Origin: Pseudoalteromonas rubra
GTDB lineage: Bacteria > Pseudomonadota > Gammaproteobacteria > Enterobacterales > Alteromonadaceae
DNA length: 64,000 nucleotides
NCBI RefSeq assembly: GCF_000967655.1
Contig: NZ_JXYA01000036.1
Location: 1-64,000 of the forward strand
Reading direction: 5' to 3'
In this document: one piece after another, positions 58,776-64,000 of the stretch
Numbering within the stretch: the stretch's first letter is position 1
Layout: every line of letters begins with the position of its first letter
Made by a program: the position numbers and the translations under genes
The notes under the pieces: model-generated
What the model was told of the DNA's origin: nothing
The model's input: only the letters and a program-made list of their open reading frames with translations
Database searches by the model: none

Positions 58776-59147
58776 TTAGCTTAGCACTTTTTTCTTATCT
58801 TGGTATGGTGGCCAGCCCATTTCTTTACCGGCAAGTACATGTAAATGAATGTGGTAGACGGTCTGACCGCCATCGTTATTACAGTTCATGACTGCGCGAT
58901 AGCCGTTGTCTGCAAACCCATGCTCTTTAGCCAGTTTAGCTGCTACCAGATACAAATGCCCAACCAGGTGTGCATTTTCTTCATTAATGTCATTCATGGT
59001 GGCAATCGGGGTTTTTGGGATCACCAGAACATGAAAGGGGGCTTGCGGATTGATGTCCTTAAATGCCAGGGCCAGATCATCTTCATACAGGATATCGGCG
59101 GGAATTTCCCGATTAATTATCTTGGTAAAAATTGTTTCTTGGCTCAT
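58776..59147 (-). CDS. hinT: Histidine triad nucleotide-binding protein
   Basis: 123 residues, HIT fold. The histidine triad is VYHIHLHVLAG. FTKIINREIPADILYED and the DDGGQTVYH loop mark the HINT branch; it hydrolyses purine nucleoside phosphoramidates. Divergent from the DUF2057 gene. Confidence 0.95.
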   Translation of the reverse strand: MSQETIFTKIINREIPADILYEDDLALAFKDINPQAPFHVLVIPKTPIATMNDINEENAHLVGHLYLVAAKLAKEHGFADNGYRAVMNCNNDGGQTVYHIHLHVLAGKEMGWPPYQDKKKVLS

Positions 59148-59353
59148 TATTTTTCCTTGTAGACGATAGTTTAGCTGATCAGCATAGCGTGCAAAGAGTA
59201 AGATACAAGCGAAAATGGTTGTTCAGAGTTTAATCATCTGACAACCGCATTGAGTGCAGGTGTATGGCCTGAACGGAACGCTTGAATGCTCTGTTGCAGT
59301 TTTAGGTTCAAAGCTAAGTGTCAGCCACATTAACAACAAAATAAAGAGGAATT

Positions 59354-60007
59354 ATGAAGAAAACACGCATTTTTTACTTTCTGCTGGTCAGTTTGCTCAG
59401 TGGGCAAGCGTTGGCGGCACAGTTATATTTTCCCGAAGAGTTGCTGCCGTTACAGGTTGGACAAAAGGAAATAGAGCACTCGTTTTTTAATAAAGTACGG
59501 GAGCTGTCGCTGGCAGCGGGCAGACATCAGCTGCGCGTTAAATATACGGACCTGTACGAGATTGGGTATGACGATCACGAAGTGATTGAGTCAAAACCGT
59601 TCTGGGTGACCGTTGAGGTGGCTGAGCAGGGAGATTATCACGTGGAGTTTGAACGGGCCGATACACTTAAAGCCGCTAAGCAATTTGCAAAGCAGCCACA
59701 GCTGTGGCTTAAAGCGCCTGATGGGACGCGTACGCCAGTCAAAACGCTGACTGAGCAACTGCGGACCCGCTCAGTACCGCAGGCAGCAGAAAGGCTTAAA
59801 ACTCCGGTGACTAAGCCAGACTATGCTGACTCTTTACCTGTCGAACCGCCTGTGGCACCTCAAGGTGATAAACCTGCTTTGTCTGACGCTGTACCCGCAG
59901 CCCCTCAGGCTGGCAAGCCCGACGCAGCGGCAATGCTGGAGTTCTGGTGGCAACAGGCGAGTCCGGCTCAGCGCGCGGCGTTTTTAGAAAAAGTACAGCC
60001 TCAATGA
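59354..60007 (+). CDS. DUF2057 (YccT-like) periplasmic protein
   Basis: 217 residues. Signal peptide (about 1-21, LSGQALA). The mature N-terminal part ELLPLQVGQKEIEHSFF, then RHQLRVKYTDLYEIG and WVTVEVAEQGDYHVEF match DUF2057. A Pro-rich linker (about 150-190) ends in a small helical segment. Function unknown. The terminator overlaps its stop codon. Confidence 0.8.
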   Translation: MKKTRIFYFLLVSLLSGQALAAQLYFPEELLPLQVGQKEIEHSFFNKVRELSLAAGRHQLRVKYTDLYEIGYDDHEVIESKPFWVTVEVAEQGDYHVEFERADTLKAAKQFAKQPQLWLKAPDGTRTPVKTLTEQLRTRSVPQAAERLKTPVTKPDYADSLPVEPPVAPQGDKPALSDAVPAAPQAGKPDAAAMLEFWWQQASPAQRAAFLEKVQPQ

Positions 60008-60019
60008 GGCTGTACTTTT
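59989..60019. terminator. Terminator overlapping the DUF2057 stop codon
   Basis: AAAAGTACAGCCTCA and TGAGGCTGTACTTTT are exact complements with a single-base centre (practical loop TCAATGA). The stop TGA (60005-60007) lies within it. Serves both convergent genes. Confidence 0.8.
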
Positions 60020-60030
60020 GTCGGTATCAA

Positions 60031-61878
60031 TTAGTTAGCAAAGATAGCATCAATAGTGCCTTGTGCTAACGGGTGATAACCCGGGCGGGCTTTTTGATAG
60101 ACTTCATAAGCCCAGTCGCGTTTGCCGTTGGCAACCAGTGACTTGTACAGGCGCACAATGAGCTTGCGACGACCAATGCCACTGAGGTGCTTGTCGAGGG
60201 CCGGGTAAATGGCGTCATAGCCATTGCCGACGGCCAGCATAAACCAGGCAAAGGCCAGTTCGGCATTGGTTGAGTTGGTCAGGCCAAATGCCTGATCCAG
60301 CGCTGCCATTTTATCCTGTGCCAGGTCGCGCGGCAGGTTATTAATAAAGTGCAGCCACTCATGTACCGTCCAGCTGGTGGTGGGAATGGCCTCAAGCGTG
60401 CTGTTACCAGCTAACCAGGCCTTTGTTGCGGCATCTACTTTATCAAATGCATCTGAGGTTGGATTTGGTGCATCGGCCGGTAATCCCGGCTGGTGGATCC
60501 ACTCATTGACCTTATCCATGCTGACTATGCCTGGATGTTTGTTGATGAGGTGTTTCTCGATATACTGAACAAACTCGGCGGTGGTCAGCGATTTAAACGC
60601 GTAGGCGTCAAAGTAGCCTTTCACAAAGGCGTCAAACACTTTACGGCCAAACTTTTCCTCCAGGTAGATCAGGAACAGCTGACCTTTAGTGTAAGGAACC
60701 GTGCTGAATGCATCGTCCGGATCGCGACCATTGAGGCGCAGGTTCAGGCGCGTATCCGGTGCCGGCAACTCCTCAACGACGGTGCGCAGTCTGGCAGAAT
60801 CCAATGCTTGCTCCATGACCGCGCGCTCACGACCAAACACTTCTTCCATAATGCGGTTTTCGACATAAGAGGTAAAACCTTCGTTCAGCCACAGGTCTTC
60901 CCAGGTGGCATTAGTGACCAGGTTGCCCGACCAGGAGTGTGCCAGCTCGTGAGCGATCAGGTTAACCAGGCTTTTGTCACCTGCAACGACGGTAGGCGTT
61001 ATAAAGGATAAGCGTGGGTTTTCCATGCCACCAAACGGGAAGCTCGGCGGCAGCATTAGCAAGTCGTAGCGTCCCCAGGCATATTCGCCGTACATGGCGT
61101 TGGTTTTATCTATCATCGCCTGGGTGTCATTAAACTCAGCAACAGAGGCATCTAATATCTGTGGCTCGGCAAAGATGGCGGTTTGGTGCGACATCTCTTT
61201 ATATTCGAGGTTACCGGCACCGATGGCGATAAGATAAGGCGGAATGGCCTGCGGCATATCAAACCAATAGTCGCCATCTTTGATTAACGCGCCACTGTTG
61301 TCGGCACTCATGACTGCACGCACATCTTTGGGTGTATTAACGCGAGCGGAATAGGTAACACGCATCGCAGGGGTGTCCTGGACGGGGATCCAGCTGCGGG
61401 CATGGATAGCCTGAGACTGACTGTACATAAAAGGATGCGACTTACTGGCGGTTTGCTCTGGCGTCAGCCATTGCAGACCGGATGCCTGTGGCAAGCTGTT
61501 ATAGTAGATGCGGGCTTTTTTCGCTTGTTGCTTAAAGCGGATAGTCAGTTTGGCGCCTTTCACGTCATCGCGTTTAGCAAGGGTAAAAGAGGCTGGGTAC
61601 CATTTACCGTTACTGCCCTGGTACATCACCTTGTCTATTTCAAGGTCTCGGGTATCCAGCACCAGGGTTCTGGCTTGTTTGTTTTGCCATGCCAGTGTGT
61701 GTTCCACAAAACCCTCCAGCTGTTTGTCTGCAAAGTCGACATCCAGATCCAGGTGAAGGTGTGTACTGATCACGTCGTTGAGGTTGGCATAGGTGTGTTC
61801 GTCCACCGCCTGAGCACTCAGCGCGGTATGTGACAGGCCTGCCAAGGCAAGACCAAAGGTTAGGGCAGAAAGTTTCAT
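60031..61878 (-). CDS. M1-family aminopeptidase, leukotriene-A4-hydrolase-like
   Basis: 615 residues with a signal peptide (ending LSAQA, about 24). GGMENP substrate loop, zinc site HELAHSWSGNLV with the distal Glu in WLNEGFTSYVE, and the C-terminal helical domain typical of the LTA4H subgroup (about 470-615). Periplasmic or secreted peptidase. Confidence 0.93.
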   Translation of the reverse strand: MKLSALTFGLALAGLSHTALSAQAVDEHTYANLNDVISTHLHLDLDVDFADKQLEGFVEHTLAWQNKQARTLVLDTRDLEIDKVMYQGSNGKWYPASFTLAKRDDVKGAKLTIRFKQQAKKARIYYNSLPQASGLQWLTPEQTASKSHPFMYSQSQAIHARSWIPVQDTPAMRVTYSARVNTPKDVRAVMSADNSGALIKDGDYWFDMPQAIPPYLIAIGAGNLEYKEMSHQTAIFAEPQILDASVAEFNDTQAMIDKTNAMYGEYAWGRYDLLMLPPSFPFGGMENPRLSFITPTVVAGDKSLVNLIAHELAHSWSGNLVTNATWEDLWLNEGFTSYVENRIMEEVFGRERAVMEQALDSARLRTVVEELPAPDTRLNLRLNGRDPDDAFSTVPYTKGQLFLIYLEEKFGRKVFDAFVKGYFDAYAFKSLTTAEFVQYIEKHLINKHPGIVSMDKVNEWIHQPGLPADAPNPTSDAFDKVDAATKAWLAGNSTLEAIPTTSWTVHEWLHFINNLPRDLAQDKMAALDQAFGLTNSTNAELAFAWFMLAVGNGYDAIYPALDKHLSGIGRRKLIVRLYKSLVANGKRDWAYEVYQKARPGYHPLAQGTIDAIFAN

Positions 61879-62008
61879 TATTATCCTTGCTCATGATGTG
61901 AGTAGAGCCGTTGTTATACCACTTAAGTGCCAAAATGACACCTTGATGCGCCAAAGCCAAGGATAGGCTACACTAGCGGCAATTTTGCATTTGTTACAGG
62001 GTTCGGGT

Positions 62009-63022
62009 GTGCAGTCATTGCAGTCATTACACACATTCTCGCTACCGGCGTCATGCAGCTCCTTGCTGCGTATAACGGATCCGGCGCAGCTTTACGACCA
62101 CGATTTTAGTACGCCGTTTTATATTTTAGGTGAGGGCAGTAACAGTGTGTTCCTGGGCGATTATGCGGGCACAGTGATCCAAATGGCCAATCGTGGCGTG
62201 GCTATCGAAGAACAAGCCAATCATTATGTTGTATGCGCAGCAGCCGGTGAATCCTGGCATGCACTGGTGATGCATCTGCTGGCACAAGGGGTTGGCGGAC
62301 TGGAGAACTTAGTCTTGATCCCGGGCACCCTGGGCGCTGCCCCGATCCAGAATATCGGCGCTTATGGTGTGGAGCTGGCCGATGTGCTGTATCAGGTACG
62401 GGGCTTTGATATTGCCAGCCGAACCATGCAAACCTTAGATAAAGCGGCTTGTGAGCTTGGCTATCGCGACTCTGTGTTTAAACATGCGCTGAAAGATCGC
62501 TTTATTATTACCGAAGTGACTCTGCATCTACCTAAGCAGTGGCAGCCTGTGCTGAGCTATGGCCCGCTAAAAACACTCTGCCACGAGACGGTGACCCCAC
62601 AGGCGGTCGCTGAACAAGTGATGGCAACCCGACGCAGTAAACTGCCGGACCCTCAGGTGCTGGCAAATGCCGGAAGTTTTTTTAAAAATCCGGTGGTCGA
62701 CAAAGCGCAAGCCGATGCCTTAGCCAGTCGCTATCCCGACATGCCCAGTTACCCGGTCGATGCGCAGCATTGCAAACTGGCCGCGGGCTGGCTCATTGAA
62801 CGCGCCGGGCTCAAAGGCTATCAGCGGGGTGGGATCAGAGTGTATGAGCGCCAGGCTCTGGTGCTGGTCAATGAAGGTCACAGCAATGGTGAGGACCTAA
62901 AGGCGGTGATCTGCCATATTCAGCACACCATACTTACCCAGTTTGACATTGTGCTGGAGCATGAGGTCAGGCTGATAGGCCCGCAGGGTGAAATTACAAT
63001 ACAGGAAGCGCACTATGGTTAA
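62009..63022 (+). CDS. murB: UDP-N-acetylenolpyruvoylglucosamine reductase
   Basis: 337 residues from the GTG at 62009 (CAGGG upstream; a TTG at 61985 gives an atypical extension). FAD-binding ILGEGSNSVFLGDYAGTVIQ, IPGTLGAAPIQNIGAYG, and the catalytic region with SFFKNPVV. It reduces the enolpyruvyl sugar in peptidoglycan precursor synthesis. Overlaps birA by 8 bp, as in E. coli. Confidence 0.95.
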   Translation: MQSLQSLHTFSLPASCSSLLRITDPAQLYDHDFSTPFYILGEGSNSVFLGDYAGTVIQMANRGVAIEEQANHYVVCAAAGESWHALVMHLLAQGVGGLENLVLIPGTLGAAPIQNIGAYGVELADVLYQVRGFDIASRTMQTLDKAACELGYRDSVFKHALKDRFIITEVTLHLPKQWQPVLSYGPLKTLCHETVTPQAVAEQVMATRRSKLPDPQVLANAGSFFKNPVVDKAQADALASRYPDMPSYPVDAQHCKLAAGWLIERAGLKGYQRGGIRVYERQALVLVNEGHSNGEDLKAVICHIQHTILTQFDIVLEHEVRLIGPQGEITIQEAHYG

Positions 63023-64000
63023 AGCACCCGATGGCAACAAGCTGGCCATTTTACATGCCCTGAAGTGCGGCGAATTTGTTTCCGGACAGGCCCTGGGCGA
63101 ACAGCTGGGGATCAGCCGGGCGGCGGTGTCTAAGCACATTAAGTCTTTACAGCAAATGGGCATCGACATTTTTAAGGTGACTGGTAAAGGCTATCGCCTT
63201 AATAACAGCCTGCCTTTATTAGAGGAAGCCGAGATCCGTCAGAGCTGGGCGCAGCTCAGCGACACGCCGTGTCAGATAGAAGTGCACTCTATTATTGATT
63301 CCACGAACAGCGAGCTGATGCGTCGTATTCAGGCCCACCAGTCTATTCCCAAAGGGCAAGTGCTGGTTGCAGAAATGCAGCAGGCCGGGCGAGGCCGACG
63401 TGGTCGTCAGTGGCAGTCGCCATTTGGTGCCAACTTATATTACAGCTGTTACTGGCAGCTCGATGAAGGTATGCAGGCCGCCATGGGGTTGTCGATTGCC
63501 GTCGGGCTGGCGGTACACGATGCGCTTAAAGCCTTGTTCGACCTGGATGTGCAACTGAAGTGGCCAAATGATGTGTATCTGAATGAACAAAAGCTGGCGG
63601 GCATCTTGGTTGAGCTGGACGGCCAGGTTGAAGGCCCTTGTCATCTGGTGATTGGTATAGGGCTGAATGTCGCTATGCCAGAGAGCGCTGCCGGACAAAT
63701 CGATCAGGCCTGGACGGATCTGAGTCAGCACGTAAACGCGGTGAACAAAAATCAGCTGGTGGCCGTGCTGACTTTGTGTCTGCAAAAGCGTTTGGAGGTT
63801 TACCAGCGTCATGGTTTGAGTGTGATGACTGAGCAGTGGAATGCACTGAATGTGCATCGTCAGCAAGCCGTGACTTTAACCACAGGGCAAAAACAGTGGC
63901 GGGGTATTTGTGAAGGCATTGATCTACAAGGTGGCTTGGTACTGCGTCAGGATGGTGAGCTTAAAACTTATTATGGCGGCGAAATCTCAGTGCGTAAGGA
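63015..64000 (+). CDS. birA: Biotin ligase/biotin operon repressor BirA (3' end outside window)
   Basis: 328 codons are present and the frame stays open at the window edge. N-terminal winged helix (about 5-65, LGISRAAVSKHIKSLQQMG), then the ligase domain: GRGRRGRQW (biotinyl-AMP loop), LKWPNDVYL and KLAGILVEL. It attaches biotin to carboxylase and represses biotin genes. Start ATG 63015 overlaps the murB stop. Confidence 0.95.
   Translation, partial: MVKAPDGNKLAILHALKCGEFVSGQALGEQLGISRAAVSKHIKSLQQMGIDIFKVTGKGYRLNNSLPLLEEAEIRQSWAQLSDTPCQIEVHSIIDSTNSELMRRIQAHQSIPKGQVLVAEMQQAGRGRRGRQWQSPFGANLYYSCYWQLDEGMQAAMGLSIAVGLAVHDALKALFDLDVQLKWPNDVYLNEQKLAGILVELDGQVEGPCHLVIGIGLNVAMPESAAGQIDQAWTDLSQHVNAVNKNQLVAVLTLCLQKRLEVYQRHGLSVMTEQWNALNVHRQQAVTLTTGQKQWRGICEGIDLQGGLVLRQDGELKTYYGGEISVRK

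Overview
The window is a chromosomal stretch of a marine gammaproteobacterium of the order Alteromonadales, most likely Pseudoalteromonas. This rests on the gene order ubiE-ubiJ-ubiB-tatABC-(small gene)-tatD, with hemB close behind, on murB-birA, and on protein families typical of that group: an ExeM-type nuclease with a GlyGly-CTERM tail, 7TMR-DISM cyclases and a second EF-G. I could not run a similarity search. No rRNA, tRNA, CRISPR array or complete transposase gene was found.

Layout. 1-2.7 kb is accessory: an IS-end-like repeat block abuts a 5'-truncated toxin C-terminus and its overlapping probable immunity gene, followed by a small lipoprotein. 2.9-4.0 kb holds a TPR lipoprotein. 4.3-5.5 kb is an AT-rich, tightly overlapping minus-strand operon: an XRE regulator, a multi-pass membrane protein, and two tiny ORFs (45 and 46 codons) that share a double-glycine-leader pattern and a GRPxLP core. 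6.1-8.2 kb is a secreted calcium-repeat protein. 8.5-17.4 kb holds two transport systems back to back (HlyD adaptor, ABC ATPase and FtsX-type permease; then an RND adaptor and pump). 17.5-23.1 kb is mostly housekeeping (oligopeptidase B, Dps, a lipase-like hydrolase, YaeQ, YlqF).

23.1-23.8 kb holds a tandem pair of unannotated sRNA genes on the minus strand. Each has a TTGACA-17-GATAAT promoter, Fur-box-like sequences, a conserved segment containing the RyhB-like string ACATTGCTCA, a hairpin with compensatory changes between copies, and a Rho-independent terminator. They look like PrrF/RyhB-type iron-stress RNAs.

24-30 kb carries two secreted proteins of unknown function, a GntP-type permease, EF-G2 and a small membrane protein. 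30-41.6 kb is a long minus-strand block: the ExeM nuclease, then (in reverse order of transcription) hemB, a 7TMR-DISM diguanylate cyclase, tatD, a periplasmic protein, tatCBA and ubiB-ubiJ-ubiE, with a degenerate GGDEF protein upstream. 43-48.5 kb has a DUF885 lipoprotein and a methionine-salvage-like set: an MtnK-like protein lacking key catalytic residues, a YbdL-type aminotransferase and a YafV-type omega-amidase. 48.5-58.5 kb carries a chemoreceptor with about nine HAMP-like units in tandem, a TolB-propeller/amidohydrolase fusion, a hybrid histidine kinase with an Hpt-like tail, and a LuxR-type regulator. 58.8-64 kb holds hinT, a DUF2057 protein, an M1 peptidase, murB and the 5' part of birA.

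The two strongest candidates for something undescribed are the XRE/membrane protein/double-glycine peptide operon (4342-5508) and the tandem Fur-type sRNA pair (23142-23835).
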